Positions 1-9,490 are shown, counted from the first letter of the stretch. The stretch: DNA of 64,000 bases from a bacterium (GCA_905221195.1 CAJNCF010000005.1:1-64000); one strand, 5' to 3'. Notes: a model not told the origin generated them from the sequence alone. A program made the numbers and translations.

Positions 1-77
1 CGAACACAGAAGTTAAGCCCTAGAACGCCGGAAGTAGTTGGGGGTTGCCCCCTGTGAGATATGGAAGTCGCTTAGCT
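1..77 (+). rRNA. rrf: 5S ribosomal RNA, 3' part
   Basis: The window opens inside a 5S rRNA. The conserved CGAACACAGAAGTTAAG block and the terminal segment ending near GTCGCTTAGC are visible. The 5' part lies outside the window. A tRNA-Asn gene follows after about 4 nt, as is usual at the end of streptococcal rRNA operons. The exact 3' end is estimated. Confidence 0.93.
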
Positions 78-81
78 TTAT

Positions 82-155
82 TCCGCCATAGCTCAGTTGG
101 TAGTAGCGCATGACTGTTAATCATGATGTCGTAGGTTCGAGTCCTACTGGCGGAG
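82..155 (+). tRNA. tRNA-Asn (GTT)
   Basis: A 74-nt cloverleaf. The acceptor arm TCCGCCA pairs with TGGCGGA and the discriminator base is G. The anticodon loop CTGTTAA carries GTT at 116-118, and the T-arm contains GGTTCGAGTCC. CCA is not encoded. It is read out with the upstream rRNA operon and ends at the terminator just downstream. Confidence 0.97.
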
Positions 156-164
156 TAGTTAATT

Positions 165-189
165 AAAGGAGGTTTCGACCTCTTTTTTT
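165..189 (+). terminator. Rho-independent terminator of rRNA/tRNA operon
   Basis: The hairpin GAGGT-TTCG-ACCTC (169-182) has a stable TTCG tetraloop, is extended by A/T pairs and is followed by a run of seven T. It ends the rRNA/tRNA transcript. Confidence 0.88.
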
Positions 190-199
190 GTTATGTAAT

Positions 200-529
200 T
201 AATAATCTGTCTTGCCCCTAATGACAAGTGATATTTTTCTTGACGATAGAAGTCTCAGCTACCATCATTTTCTAACACTGATAGCACTTAAAACGTCGCT
301 TTATTAGAAGATTTCTAGTAGACATACCAGTCGTTTCGAGGTAAGGAATCTTAGAATGTTTTTGAAAGTCATATTTCTTCATTTAACTTCCGCAATCAGG
401 GCAAGATGGGGCGTCGTAGTCCAGTTTAGCGATGATTTCCTTATGTGTCCCCCTATTGATGATATCCATAATTTAGAAATTAGGGTCTGTAAGGTCTAGT
501 AATTTTGTGATAAAGTGTAATTGTTCCAT
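200..529 (-). pseudogene. Degenerate ISL3-family transposase N-terminus
   Basis: The minus strand from 529 reads as a transposase start: MEQLHFITKLLDL, then LDYDAPSCPDCG (a CxxC zinc-finger segment), then KIPYLETTGMSTRNLL and FKCYQC. This is the N-terminal pattern of ISL3/IS1167-type transposases. The reading frame is broken by stops (after DPNF, after CPDCGS, after CYQC and near the end), and the catalytic part is missing. It is therefore an old, inactive relic of about 110 codons. The family call rests on recalled motif similarity. Confidence 0.75.
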
Positions 530-866
530 ATGATTCTTTGTAATGATGGTTTGGTGGCTTTTCATTATAAATCTTATGGAATTTTTTCTACCCTAAAATA
601 GGTTCCATAATATCCATAGGGGATTTAACCACTACAAATATTATAGTTACTTTTCTTTTTAATAATTATTAAGTGCTTCATTTCTATTCAATCACTTTAT
701 AGCTTAAACTGAGAAAGATTCAATGCAATGGTAACCGTACAGGATGATTTGTAATAAGGATAATTTTTTCAATCATTTATAGGAAATTTTTTATTTTTTG
801 GGATTTAATAGTTTATTTTTGATATAAGATATTTATTCTATTCTGTCAACTTTTCCTATTTTTTAT
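530..866. other. AT-rich intergenic DNA, no gene seen
   Basis: Between the transposase relic and the comW promoter I see no ORF with a ribosome binding site, no tRNA-like fold and no clear hairpin. It probably contains further decayed IS flank. Confidence 0.5.
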
Positions 867-933
867 CTTGTTGAGCTTGATATTTTAACAATTCAGGAAT
901 TGATAATATATGATTAAAATTTTTTGTTAGAAT
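867..933 (+). promoter_or_regulatory. ComE-type box and promoter of comW
   Basis: Two 9-bp repeats, CTTGTTGAG (867-875) and ACAATTCAG (888-896), are separated by exactly 12 bp. This matches the ComE direct-repeat layout (aCAnTTcaG-N12-aCAgTTgaG, half-sites exchangeable). A -10 like TAGAAT (928-933) lies 31 bp downstream. The same geometry occurs before comA in this window. It predicts early-competence induction of comW. Confidence 0.75.
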
Positions 934-964
934 AAGCTTATAAAAAGAAAAGGAGTATATATTT

Positions 965-1201
965 ATGCTACAAAGAATTTATGATCAGATGACTGATTTC
1001 TATGACAGTATCGAAGAAGAGTATGCTACTTTCTTTGGTGATAGTTGGGAGTGGGAACATTTTCATTTTAAATTTTTGATTTATTATTTAGTTCGATATG
1101 GTATCTGTCGTCGTAGGGATTTTATTGTTTACCATTATCGTGTTGCTTATCGTTTGTATCTTGAAAAGATGATAATGAATCGGGGTTTTATTTCTTGTTG
1201 A
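965..1201 (+). CDS. comW: Competence factor ComW
   Basis: This 78-residue protein is rich in aromatic and charged residues (EWEHFHFKFLIYYLVRYG, RLYLEKMIMNRGFISC). Length, sequence and position directly before purA match pneumococcal ComW. In that species ComW is an early competence protein that stabilises and activates the alternative sigma factor ComX (SigX), so late genes can be transcribed. The start follows an AAAAGGAG ribosome binding site, and the upstream ComE-type box predicts pheromone control. It has no signal peptide or membrane segment and is cytoplasmic. The identification rests on remembered family sequence, but size and context agree. Confidence 0.93.
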   Translation: MLQRIYDQMTDFYDSIEEEYATFFGDSWEWEHFHFKFLIYYLVRYGICRRRDFIVYHYRVAYRLYLEKMIMNRGFISC

Positions 1202-1215
1202 GGTAATTTTAGTAA

Positions 1216-1353
1216 ATTTCCGAACAAACTTACTTTTTTATGGCAATATAACAATAAATAGCTGGTAATTTTTCTAAATTATTTTTTAATAGTTGGAAAT
1301 AGCAAATCTTTCTATTGTTTCTTCTTGATAAAAAGGCGATTTTTTCTTATAAT
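1216..1353 (+). promoter_or_regulatory. Possible PurR box and purA promoter
   Basis: ATTTCCGAACAAA (1216-1228) matches 12 of 13 positions of the lactococcal/streptococcal PurBox AWWWCCGAACWWT. A sigma-A type promoter, TTGATA (1325-1330), 17-bp spacer, TATAAT (1348-1353), precedes purA. The box lies about 97 bp upstream of the -35, farther than typical, so PurR control is a suggestion only. Confidence 0.5.
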
Positions 1354-1362
1354 AAATTGTAA

Positions 1363-2718
<1,356 letters not shown>

Positions 2719-2724
2719 GAGATT

Positions 2725-2757
2725 TTTAAGATTTGTTTAAGATAGGTCGGGTATACT
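2725..2757 (+). promoter_or_regulatory. CiaR-regulated promoter
   Basis: TTTAAG (2725-2730), 5 bp, TTTAAG (2736-2741), 10 bp, TATACT (2752-2757). This is exactly the CiaR binding-site and -10 arrangement of the pneumococcal CiaRH regulon. It drives the small RNA that follows. Confidence 0.88.
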
Positions 2758-2762
2758 ATAGA

Positions 2763-2863
2763 CAGTTACAAGAAGACCTCCTAACTTGTTGTAACAAATA
2801 TCCTAAACTTTTCTTTTTCATAATAATCTCCCTATAGAGTCACCGCATTCGGTGGCTTTTTTT
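2763..2863 (+). ncRNA. Cia-dependent small RNA (csRNA/ccn family)
   Basis: The transcript is predicted to start about 6 nt after the TATACT box and end at the hairpin GTCACCG-CATT-CGGTGGC plus seven T, about 100 nt in all. The first part contains GACCTCCTAACTTG and later AATCTCCC, both complementary to Shine-Dalgarno sequences. That is the hallmark of csRNAs, which pair with mRNA starts and lower competence-related expression. It lies alone between purA and tadA. Which ccn member this is cannot be decided here. Confidence 0.85.
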
Positions 2864-2917
2864 GTCTTGAGATTCATGATATAATAATAAAACTGACAAG
2901 TAGGAAAAGGGAAATTG

Positions 2918-3385
2918 ATGAATTATACAGTTGAAGAAAAAGAAGTCTTTATGAGAGAGGCCTTGAGAGAGGCTGAGATTGCTCTTGAACACGATGAAAT
3001 TCCAATTGGTTGTGTGATTGTCAAGGACGGAGAAATCATTGGTCGTGGGCATAATGCGCGTGAGGAACTGCAGCGAGCGGTTATGCATGCGGAAATTATG
3101 GCCATAGAGAATGCGAACTTGAGTGAGGAGAGCTGGCGCTTGCTGGATTGCACACTTTTTGTGACCATTGAGCCTTGTGTCATGTGTAGTGGGGCGATTG
3201 GGCTTGCCCGTATCCCAAACGTGGTCTATGGGGCTAAAAACCAGAAATTTGGCGCTGCTGGGAGTTTGTATGATATCTTGACAGATGAGCGTCTTAACCA
3301 TCGTGTCGAGGTTGAAACGGGAATTTTGGAAGATGAATGCGCAGCTATCATGCAGGATTTTTTTAGAAATAGACGGAAAAAATAA
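2918..3385 (+). CDS. tadA: tRNA-specific adenosine deaminase TadA
   Basis: 155 residues. It deaminates adenosine 34 of tRNA-Arg(ACG) to inosine. The zinc-dependent deaminase motif is intact: HAE (His57, catalytic Glu59) and PCVMC (Cys87, Cys90). The ATG at 2918 follows an AAAAGGGAA ribosome binding site; an upstream in-frame TTG is ignored. The neighbours are the csRNA and the SRP RNA gene, the same order as in pneumococcus. Confidence 0.96.
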   Translation: MNYTVEEKEVFMREALREAEIALEHDEIPIGCVIVKDGEIIGRGHNAREELQRAVMHAEIMAIENANLSEESWRLLDCTLFVTIEPCVMCSGAIGLARIPNVVYGAKNQKFGAAGSLYDILTDERLNHRVEVETGILEDECAAIMQDFFRNRRKK

Positions 3386-3391
3386 TTTTGC

Positions 3392-3420
3392 TTTTAAAAT
3401 GAATAGGAATGTGATATAAT
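3392..3420 (+). promoter_or_regulatory. Promoter of SRP RNA
   Basis: A perfect TATAAT (3415-3420) with an extended TGA in front lies 6 bp before the RNA start. A weak TTTTAA -35 (3392-3397) stands at 17-bp spacing. Confidence 0.7.
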
Positions 3421-3426
3421 AAATAG

Positions 3427-3508
3427 TGGAGCAACAGTTCTGCGTGAAGCGGGTCAGGGGAGGAATCCAGCAGCCCTAAGCGATTTGAATTGTGTGCTCT
3501 TTTTTTCG
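3427..3508 (+). ncRNA. ffs: Signal recognition particle RNA (4.5S type)
   Basis: The conserved SRP domain IV loop is visible as GGTCAGGGGAGGAATCCAGC followed by AGCCCTAAGCG. The ends GGAGCA and TGTGCTC pair to close a single long hairpin. A T-run after 3500 ends transcription. It is the small bacterial SRP RNA, which binds Ffh for co-translational membrane targeting. Location between tadA and dut agrees with pneumococcus. Confidence 0.94.
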
Positions 3509-3515
3509 TGCTTTT

Positions 3516-3523
3516 TTCGAATA
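3516..3523 (+). promoter_or_regulatory. ComX (SigX) cin-box before dut-radA
   Basis: TTCGAATA, one base from the cin-box consensus TACGAATA, is preceded by a T-tract. dut and radA belong to the late competence regulon in pneumococcus, so this variant box is functionally plausible. It is also the internal reference for the same TTCGAATA boxes near 34 kb. Confidence 0.78.
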
Positions 3524-3571
3524 AATAAGATAGAATAATCTAGAATAAATGATAATAGAAAAGAGAAGATG

Positions 3572-4015
3572 ATGAAAATTCGTGGTTTTGAATTGGTTTC
3601 TAGTTTTACAGATGAGAATTTATTGCCCAAGCGTGAGACAGCGCATGCGGCTGGTTACGACTTAAAGGTTGCTGTGCGTACAGTTATTGCGCCAGGAGAG
3701 ATTGTCTTGGTTCCGACAGGGGTTAAGGCTTATATGCAACCGACTGAGGTTCTCTATCTCTATGATCGCTCTTCAAATCCTCGTAAGAAGGGCTTGGTTT
3801 TGATTAATTCTGTGGGTGTCATTGATGGAGATTATTATGGAAATTCTGGGAATGAAGGGCATATTTTTGCTCAGATGAAGAATATTACAGATCAAGAGGT
3901 TGTTCTTGAAGTTGGAGAGCGTGTTGTCCAGGCTGTCTTTGCTCCTTTCTTAATTGCAGATGGGGATGCGGCTGATGGCGTTCGAACTGGTGGATTTGGA
4001 TCGACAGGGCACTAG
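3572..4015 (+). CDS. dut: Deoxyuridine triphosphatase
   Basis: 147 residues, trimeric dUTPase. It hydrolyses dUTP to dUMP and PPi, keeping uracil out of DNA and feeding thymidylate synthesis. Motifs in order are AAGYDLK (near residue 26), DRSSNPRKKGL, GVIDGDYYGN, RVVQAVF and the C-terminal glycine-rich GGFGSTGH arm. Two adjacent ATGs exist (3569, 3572); the second gives a better ribosome binding site gap after GAGAAG. It is first in the competence-type operon, and the next gene begins 1 nt after its stop. Confidence 0.94.
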   Translation: MKIRGFELVSSFTDENLLPKRETAHAAGYDLKVAVRTVIAPGEIVLVPTGVKAYMQPTEVLYLYDRSSNPRKKGLVLINSVGVIDGDYYGNSGNEGHIFAQMKNITDQEVVLEVGERVVQAVFAPFLIADGDAADGVRTGGFGSTGH

Positions 4016-4016
4016 A

Positions 4017-4556
4017 ATGAAGATTATCTTTATACGTCATGGGGAGCCAGATTATAGTATGCTTGATAAACTTGAAAATCCGCAACTCTATAGTGGTTTT
4101 GGTCGTGATTTAGCACCATTGACAGGAAAAGGTCGCAGTCTGGCAAAAGAAGTTGCTAAAACTGCATGTTTTGGAAAGGCAGAGATTATTATTTCATCGT
4201 CTGTGACGAGGGCTTTAGAAACAGCCCATTATATAGCAGTTGAAACAGGATTGGACTTATTTGTGGAGCCGTTTTTTCATGAGTGGCGTCCAGACTTAGA
4301 TGGCACTAACTCTGATTTAACTAGTGTATTGGTAGCTCATGAATATTATCTAAAACATCAAGGAGGTTTATCTGAAGATTCTCCTTATCGCTATGAAACT
4401 GATCTAGAGATGCGTCATCGTTTTTTAAGAGCTTTGAAAAAATATAAAAATTATAAAACTATTATCATTGTAACTCACGGAATGCTCATGCGCCAATTTG
4501 TACCAGACGAGAAGATTGATTTTTGCCAAGTGATTGAATGTGAGATAGAGATATAG
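4017..4556 (+). CDS. Histidine phosphatase family protein, copy 1
   Basis: 179 residues of the phosphoglycerate-mutase-like superfamily. The catalytic RHG is at the N-terminus ([13 protein letters not shown]), [10 protein letters not shown] is the second arginine motif, and THGMLMRQF carries the second catalytic His. The substrate is unknown; the short length suggests a small-molecule phosphatase. The true start is at 4017, just after the dut stop. A second gene of the same family (5045) shares both ends but differs in the middle (for example HEWRPDLDGTNSD against [13 protein letters not shown]). This copy is therefore a diverged allele left by a local duplication. Confidence 0.85.
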   Translation: MKIIFIRHGEPDYSMLDKLENPQLYSGFGRDLAPLTGKGRSLAKEVAKTACFGKAEIIISSSVTRALETAHYIAVETGLDLFVEPFFHEWRPDLDGTNSDLTSVLVAHEYYLKHQGGLSEDSPYRYETDLEMRHRFLRALKKYKNYKTIIIVTHGMLMRQFVPDEKIDFCQVIECEIEI

Positions 4557-4566
4557 AAAGAGGTTT

Positions 4567-4729
4567 ATTATCGTAAAGAAAAAGGCGACATTTGTGTGTC
4601 AAAATTGTGAATATAATTCCCCTAAATATCTGGGGCGCTGTCCCAACTGTGGGGCTTGATCTTCTTTTGTAGAAGAGGTTGAGGTTGCCGAGGTAAAGAA
4701 TGCGCGTGTGTCCTTGACAGGTGAGAAAA
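4567..4729 (+). pseudogene. radA: 5' fragment of radA (duplicated)
   Basis: After copy 1 the sequence repeats the first 160 bp or so of rad[11 protein letters not shown], the CPNC zinc finger, then [24 protein letters not shown]-to-TGA change gives an in-frame stop at 4657-4659, and the homology ends abruptly near 4729. Only the zinc-finger end is present, so it cannot make RadA. The intact gene begins at 5574. Confidence 0.88.
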
Positions 4730-5026
4730 GACAGAAAGAAGAAATTTGCGACCGGCTTGCTGCTTGTCTCTTCTCGTATATTTGAGAAGCGTCGGGCTTC
4801 TTGCTTTACTAATCCAGATTTAAAAGATTTTTTAGAGGGAAACGGTGCTAAAAGCATAGAGTTTATAGGGGTAGATGGCAATGGCTGTGTTAAGACTTCC
4901 GTTTTGGCAGCTACCAAGGAGAATTATCAGGTTTCTGTCGATTTGTCTGCTGTCGGAGTTGCCAACCAGAAGAAATTCTCTAAAACACTGAAGCAGTGGC
5001 AAGATTGCGGAATCAAGATTGGATAG
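4730..5026 (+). pseudogene. 3' fragment of isochorismatase-like hydrolase
   Basis: Directly fused to the radA fragment is an ORF tail of about 100 codons. Its sequence FTNPDLKDFL, IEFIGVDGNGCVKTSVLAA and KTLKQWQDCGIKIG resembles the C-terminal half of cysteine hydrolases of the isochorismatase fold, with GCVKTS around the catalytic Cys. The N-terminal half with the catalytic Asp and Lys is missing. An open frame from 4721 exists but its first residues come from the junction. It is most likely a non-functional passenger of the duplication. The family name is inferred from the motif. Confidence 0.6.
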
Positions 5027-5044
5027 TTTTATGGGGATCTTAAT

Positions 5045-5560
5045 ATGAAAATTATTTTTATCCGTCACGGGGAGCCAAATTACCGTGAGTTAGAGGAGCG
5101 TTCCTATACTGGATTTGGGATAGATTTGGCACCCTTGTCTGAGAAGGGACGACAACAAGCTCAGGAACTGAGCAAAGATCCTTTCCTCTCTTCAGCAGAA
5201 ATAATCGTATCTTCTGCAGTCACAAGAGCTTTAGAAACGGCTTCTTATGTGGCTTGTGCTACGGGACTTCCTTTGAGAGTGGAGCCATTATTGCATGAAT
5301 GGCAGGTTTATGAAACAGGTATAGAGAACTTTGAAACAGCTAGATGTCTGTTTTTAGAAAACAAGGGGGAGTTGCTCCCAAATTCTCCTGTTCAATATGA
5401 GACAGCTGTAAAGATGAAGTCTCGTTTTCTAGAATGCATGGCTAAGTATCGGGAACATCAAACTGTGGTAGTTGTAGCCCATCGAATGCTCATGCGTCAG
5501 TTTGTACCAAATGAGAAGATTGATTTTTGCCAAGTGATTGAGTGTGAGTTAGAGATATAG
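5045..5560 (+). CDS. Histidine phosphatase family protein, copy 2
   Basis: 171 residues, phosphoglycerate-mutase-like fold: IRHGEPNY at the N-terminus, [13 protein letters not shown], and AHRMLMRQF near the C-terminus. Compared with copy 1 the residue after the second catalytic His is Arg, not Gly. By sequence this is the regular pneumococcal-type gene between dut and radA. Its stop is 10 bp before the radA ribosome binding site, so both are probably translated from the same competence-induced mRNA. The substrate is not known. Confidence 0.86.
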   Translation: MKIIFIRHGEPNYRELEERSYTGFGIDLAPLSEKGRQQAQELSKDPFLSSAEIIVSSAVTRALETASYVACATGLPLRVEPLLHEWQVYETGIENFETARCLFLENKGELLPNSPVQYETAVKMKSRFLECMAKYREHQTVVVVAHRMLMRQFVPNEKIDFCQVIECELEI

Positions 5561-5573
5561 AAAGAGGTTTATC

Positions 5574-6935
5574 ATCGCAAAGAAAAAAGCGACATTTGTA
5601 TGTCAAAATTGTGGGTATAATTCCCCTAAATATCTGGGACGTTGCCCCAACTGTGGGTCTTGGTCTTCCTTTGTAGAAGAGGTTGAGGTTGCCGAGGTCA
5701 AGAATGCGCGTGTGTCCTTGACAGGTGAGAAAACCAAGCCTATGAAACTGGCTGAGGTGACTTCCATCAATGTCAATCGAACTAAGACAGAGATGGAGGA
5801 ATTCAACCGTGTACTTGGAGGCGGAGTGGTACCAGGAAGTCTTGTCCTCATCGGTGGGGATCCTGGGATTGGGAAATCAACCCTTCTCTTACAAGTCTCA
5901 ACCCAGTTGTCTCAAGTGGGAACGGTTCTCTACGTCAGTGGGGAGGAGTCTGCCCAGCAAATCAAGTTACGAGCAGAACGCTTGGGAGATATTGATAGTG
6001 AGTTTTATCTTTATGCAGAGACCAATATGCAGAGTGTTCGTGCTGAGGTGGAGCGTATCCAACCAGACTTTCTCATTATTGACTCCATCCAGACTATTAT
6101 GTCTCCTGAGATTTCAGGGGTGCAGGGATCAGTTTCTCAAGTGCGTGAGGTGACGGCTGAACTGATGCAACTGGCTAAGACCAATAACATTGCCATCTTT
6201 ATCGTAGGCCATGTGACCAAGGAAGGAACTTTGGCTGGTCCTCGTATGTTGGAGCATATGGTGGATACAGTGCTTTATTTTGAAGGGGAGCGCCACCATA
6301 CTTTTCGTATTTTGAGAGCGGTCAAAAACCGTTTTGGCTCCACTAATGAGATTGGGATTTTTGAGATGCAGTCGGGTGGTCTGGTTGAGGTACTCAATCC
6401 GAGTCAAGTTTTCCTAGAGGAGCGTTTGGATGGAGCGACTGGGTCGTCAATCGTTGTGACCATGGAAGGGACGCGTCCGATTTTGGCGGAGGTTCAGGCT
6501 TTGGTAACACCGACCATGTTTGGAAATGCCAAGCGTACGACGACGGGACTTGATTTTAATCGTGCTAGCTTGATTATGGCTGTTTTGGAAAAACGGGCAG
6601 GTCTTCTCTTGCAAAATCAGGATGCCTATCTCAAATCTGCTGGCGGTGTCAAATTGGATGAACCTGCGATTGACTTGGCTGTTGCAGTTGCTATTGCTTC
6701 GAGTTATAAAGACAAGCCAACCAATCCTCAGGAATGTTTTGTAGGCGAACTGGGTTTGACGGGAGAGATTCGGCGCGTGAATCGTATCGAGCAACGCATC
6801 AATGAAGCTGCTAAACTGGGATTTACTAAGATTTATGTACCTAAGAATTCCTTGACAGGAATCACTCCACCCAAGGAAATTCAGGTCATTGGTGTGACAA
6901 CGATTCAGGAAGTTTTGAAAAAGGTTTTTGCTTAA
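5574..6935 (+). CDS. radA: DNA repair/recombination protein RadA
   Basis: 453 residues. RadA is a hexameric helicase that extends recombination D-loops and is needed for efficient transformation. An N-terminal CxxC...CPNC zinc finger, Walker [11 protein letters not shown], Walker [10 protein letters not shown], the RadA signature [11 protein letters not shown] and a C-terminal Lon-like domain ([10 protein letters not shown]) are all present. There is no ATG before the zinc finger. The frame opens with ATC ATC GCA AAG after AGAGG, so initiation probably uses ATC at 5574 (or 5571). Starting at the first ATG (5712) would delete the zinc finger. Confidence 0.93.
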   Translation: MAKKKATFVCQNCGYNSPKYLGRCPNCGSWSSFVEEVEVAEVKNARVSLTGEKTKPMKLAEVTSINVNRTKTEMEEFNRVLGGGVVPGSLVLIGGDPGIGKSTLLLQVSTQLSQVGTVLYVSGEESAQQIKLRAERLGDIDSEFYLYAETNMQSVRAEVERIQPDFLIIDSIQTIMSPEISGVQGSVSQVREVTAELMQLAKTNNIAIFIVGHVTKEGTLAGPRMLEHMVDTVLYFEGERHHTFRILRAVKNRFGSTNEIGIFEMQSGGLVEVLNPSQVFLEERLDGATGSSIVVTMEGTRPILAEVQALVTPTMFGNAKRTTTGLDFNRASLIMAVLEKRAGLLLQNQDAYLKSAGGVKLDEPAIDLAVAVAIASSYKDKPTNPQECFVGELGLTGEIRRVNRIEQRINEAAKLGFTKIYVPKNSLTGITPPKEIQVIGVTTIQEVLKKVFA

Positions 6936-6938
6936 TCT

Positions 6939-6967
6939 GTGACAAATCCTCTTAAAAATGATAAGAT
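6939..6967 (+). promoter_or_regulatory. Possible promoter of carbonic anhydrase gene
   Basis: GTGACA (6939-6944), 17-bp spacer, TAAGAT (6962-6967). It is a moderate sigma-A match located between radA and the next start. Confidence 0.45.
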
Positions 6968-7007
6968 AGGAGAAATATTTGACTATCAAATTTTCTAGGA
7001 GGGAATC

Positions 7008-7505
7008 GTGTCTTATTTTGAACAGTTTATGCAAGCCAATCAGGCTTATGTTGCCCTACATGGGCAGTTAAATCTGCCACTTAAACCCAAAACCAGAGTA
7101 GCCATTGTGACCTGTATGGACTCTCGTCTGCACGTTGCACAAGCTTTAGGTTTGGCACTTGGAGATGCTCATATCTTGCGGAATGCAGGTGGTCGAGTGA
7201 CCGAGGACATGATTCGTTCGCTGGTGATTTCCCAGCAACAGATGGGGACAAGAGAGATTGTAGTGTTGCACCATACAGACTGTGGTGCCCAGACCTTTGA
7301 AAATGGTCCTTTTCAGGAGTATCTGAAAGAAGAATTAGGTGTCGATGTGTCAGATCAGGACTTTTTACCCTTCCAAGATATAGAGGAGAGTGTGCGAGAG
7401 GATATGCAACTCCTTATCGAGTCTCCCCTAATACCAGACGATGTCATTATCTCTGGTGCCATTTACGATGTGGATACAGGAAGTATGACAGTTGTAGAAT
7501 TGTAA
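7008..7505 (+). CDS. Beta-class carbonic anhydrase
   Basis: 165 residues, GTG start behind a strong AGGAGGG site. It interconverts CO2 and bicarbonate, which supports carboxylation reactions at ambient CO2. Zinc ligands are visible as CMDSR (Cys36, with Asp38-Arg40 dyad) and HHTDC (His89, Cys92). RNAGGR is a family block. It may be read with radA or from its own weak promoter. Confidence 0.92.
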   Translation: MSYFEQFMQANQAYVALHGQLNLPLKPKTRVAIVTCMDSRLHVAQALGLALGDAHILRNAGGRVTEDMIRSLVISQQQMGTREIVVLHHTDCGAQTFENGPFQEYLKEELGVDVSDQDFLPFQDIEESVREDMQLLIESPLIPDDVIISGAIYDVDTGSMTVVEL

Positions 7506-7529
7506 ATACTTTATTTAGAAAGAAAGTGT

Positions 7530-8345
7530 ATGAAGAAAAACAGTATTTTATTTATTTTTATTTTATTGCTCTGTATTGGTTTGCAGTATGAAACTATCTA
7601 CTATACGGATGGTTCGATGTCAGCTGCGGAATATAGACTAATGGGAGTTTCTATCTTTCTAGCTCTCTTTTACATGATTCCAGCTCTTTATTTCCTTTTC
7701 CGTATTGGGAAAAAATGGGAATTGCCAAAGAATGCCTTGATTTTGTCTTTATTGGGTGGGATGTTCCTTTCAGGCTGGTTGTCTAGCTTTGCAAATACCT
7801 ATATCCATGATTTACTGGGGGTTCTTTTCCCAGATAGTACATTTTTAAATGCCTTTGAAAGTGCTATTGTGGCTCCTTTGGTAGAAGAACCCTTGAAATT
7901 GTTGCCACTTGTCTTTGTTTTAGCTTTGATTCCTGTGCGAAAATTAAAATCTTTGTTTTTACTAGGCATTGCTTCTGGTTTGGGATTCCAAATGATTGAG
8001 GATATTGGTTATATTCGTACGGATTTGCCAGAGGGTTTTGACTTTACCATTTCGAGAATTTTAGAGCGTATCATCTCAGGTATTGCCTCTCACTGGACTT
8101 TTTCAAGTCTGGCGGTAGTAGGTGTTTACTTGCTTTACAGAGCCTATAAAGGGCAGAAGGTTGGCAAGAAACAGGGGCTTATTTTCCTAGGTTTAGCCTT
8201 GGGAACTCATTTCTTGTTTAACTCTCCTTTTGTAGAATTAGAGACAGAATTGCCCTTAGCGATTCCAGTGGTTACGGCTATTGCTCTTTACGGTTTTTAT
8301 CAGGCTTATCGCTTTGTTGAGAAGAACGATGAGATAATGAACTAG
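7530..8345 (+). CDS. PrsW-like intramembrane protease family protein
   Basis: 271 residues with about seven or eight hydrophobic segments. VEEPLKLLPL, the central MIEDIGY motif, SHWTFSSLAV and GTHFLFN are the conserved acidic and histidine motifs of the PrsW/CAAX-type membrane protease group. Substrate unknown; B. subtilis PrsW cleaves an anti-sigma factor, but no such partner is visible here. It begins 25 bp after the carbonic anhydrase gene and ends at a hairpin terminator. Confidence 0.82.
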   Translation: MKKNSILFIFILLLCIGLQYETIYYTDGSMSAAEYRLMGVSIFLALFYMIPALYFLFRIGKKWELPKNALILSLLGGMFLSGWLSSFANTYIHDLLGVLFPDSTFLNAFESAIVAPLVEEPLKLLPLVFVLALIPVRKLKSLFLLGIASGLGFQMIEDIGYIRTDLPEGFDFTISRILERIISGIASHWTFSSLAVVGVYLLYRAYKGQKVGKKQGLIFLGLALGTHFLFNSPFVELETELPLAIPVVTAIALYGFYQAYRFVEKNDEIMN

Positions 8346-8368
8346 AATATTTTTCAAAAGAATGATAC

Positions 8369-8402
8369 AAGGGTACAAATATGGTGCCCTTCTTTTATTT
8401 TT
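8369..8402 (+). terminator. Terminator after prsW-like gene
   Basis: AAGGGTAC-aaatatg-GTGCCCTT followed by CTTTTATTTTT. Confidence 0.8.
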
Positions 8403-8404
8403 GA

Positions 8405-8433
8405 TTGAAAAATAGTGCAAAAAGAGCTACAAT
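8405..8433 (+). promoter_or_regulatory. Promoter of prs
   Basis: TTGAAA (8405-8410), 17-bp spacer, TACAAT (8428-8433), right after the preceding terminator. Confidence 0.7.
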
Positions 8434-8489
8434 GGTAAATGGAAAATCTTGTGAAAAGCACAAGCGATACATATATACCGGAGGAAATC

Positions 8490-9458
8490 ATGTCTTTTTC
8501 TGATTTAAAGCTGTTTGCCCTTTCTTCTAATCAAGAATTGGCAAAACGTGTGGCGCAGGAGATTGGGATAGAGTTGGGGAAATCAAGTGTTCGCCAATTT
8601 TCAGATGGAGAGATTCAGGTCAACATTGAAGAATCAATCCGTGGGAAACACGTCTTTATACTACAATCAACTAGTTCGCCTGTAAATGACAATCTGCTTG
8701 AAATTTTGATTATGGTAGATGCTTTGAAGCGTGCGAGTGCAGAATCTGTCAATGTTGTCATGCCTTACTATGGGTATGCACGTCAGGATAGAAAGGCGAG
8801 AGCGCGTGAGCCAATCACTTCAAAACTGGTCGCAAATATGCTTGAAGTAGCTGGAGTGGATCGTTTATTGACAATCGACTTGCATGCTGCACAGATTCAA
8901 GGGTTCTTTGATATTCCTGTGGATCATTTGATGGGAGCTCCTCTGATTGCGGATTATTTTGAGCGTCGTGGTATGGTTGGTTCTGACTATGTGGTTGTCA
9001 GCCCAGACCATGGAGGGGTGACTCGTGCTCGTAAGTTGGCAGAATTTTTGAAAACATCTATTGCTATCATTGACAAACGTCGTAGCGTTGATAAGATGAA
9101 TACCAGTGAAGTCATGAACATCATCGGTAAGGTAGAAGGCAAGACTTGTATCTTGATTGATGATATGATTGATACTGCTGGAACGATTTGTCATGCGGCA
9201 GATGCCCTTGCAGAAGCTGGTGCTGTTGAAGTCTATGCGAGCTGTACACACCCAGTTCTTTCTGGTCCTGCTATGGACAATATCCAAAAATCAGCTATTA
9301 AGAAATTGGTGGTTTTGGATACTATCTATCTCCCAGAAGAGCGTTTGATTGATAAGATTGAGCAGATTTCAATCGCTCATCTCTTAGGGGATGCTATTGT
9401 ACGTATCCATGAAAAACGCCCACTTTCTCCACTTTTTAGTATTGAGAAAAAGATTTAA
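8490..9458 (+). CDS. prs: Ribose-phosphate pyrophosphokinase
   Basis: 322 residues. It makes PRPP from ribose 5-phosphate and ATP, the entry substrate for purine, pyrimidine, histidine and NAD synthesis; PurF in this window consumes it. Visible motifs are [10 protein letters not shown] (ATP loop), RHIH-like [25 protein letters not shown] and the PRPP loop [13 protein letters not shown]. The start MSFSDLKLF sits behind GGAGG; an ATG 51 bp upstream lacks this. Confidence 0.96.
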   Translation: MSFSDLKLFALSSNQELAKRVAQEIGIELGKSSVRQFSDGEIQVNIEESIRGKHVFILQSTSSPVNDNLLEILIMVDALKRASAESVNVVMPYYGYARQDRKARAREPITSKLVANMLEVAGVDRLLTIDLHAAQIQGFFDIPVDHLMGAPLIADYFERRGMVGSDYVVVSPDHGGVTRARKLAEFLKTSIAIIDKRRSVDKMNTSEVMNIIGKVEGKTCILIDDMIDTAGTICHAADALAEAGAVEVYASCTHPVLSGPAMDNIQKSAIKKLVVLDTIYLPEERLIDKIEQISIAHLLGDAIVRIHEKRPLSPLFSIEKKI

Positions 9459-9466
9459 TGACCAAG

Positions 9467-9490
9467 CCTGAGATAATTCTCAGGTTTTTT
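9467..9490 (+). terminator. Terminator of prs
   Basis: Stem CCTGAG-ATAATT-CTCAGG followed by six T. Confidence 0.88.
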
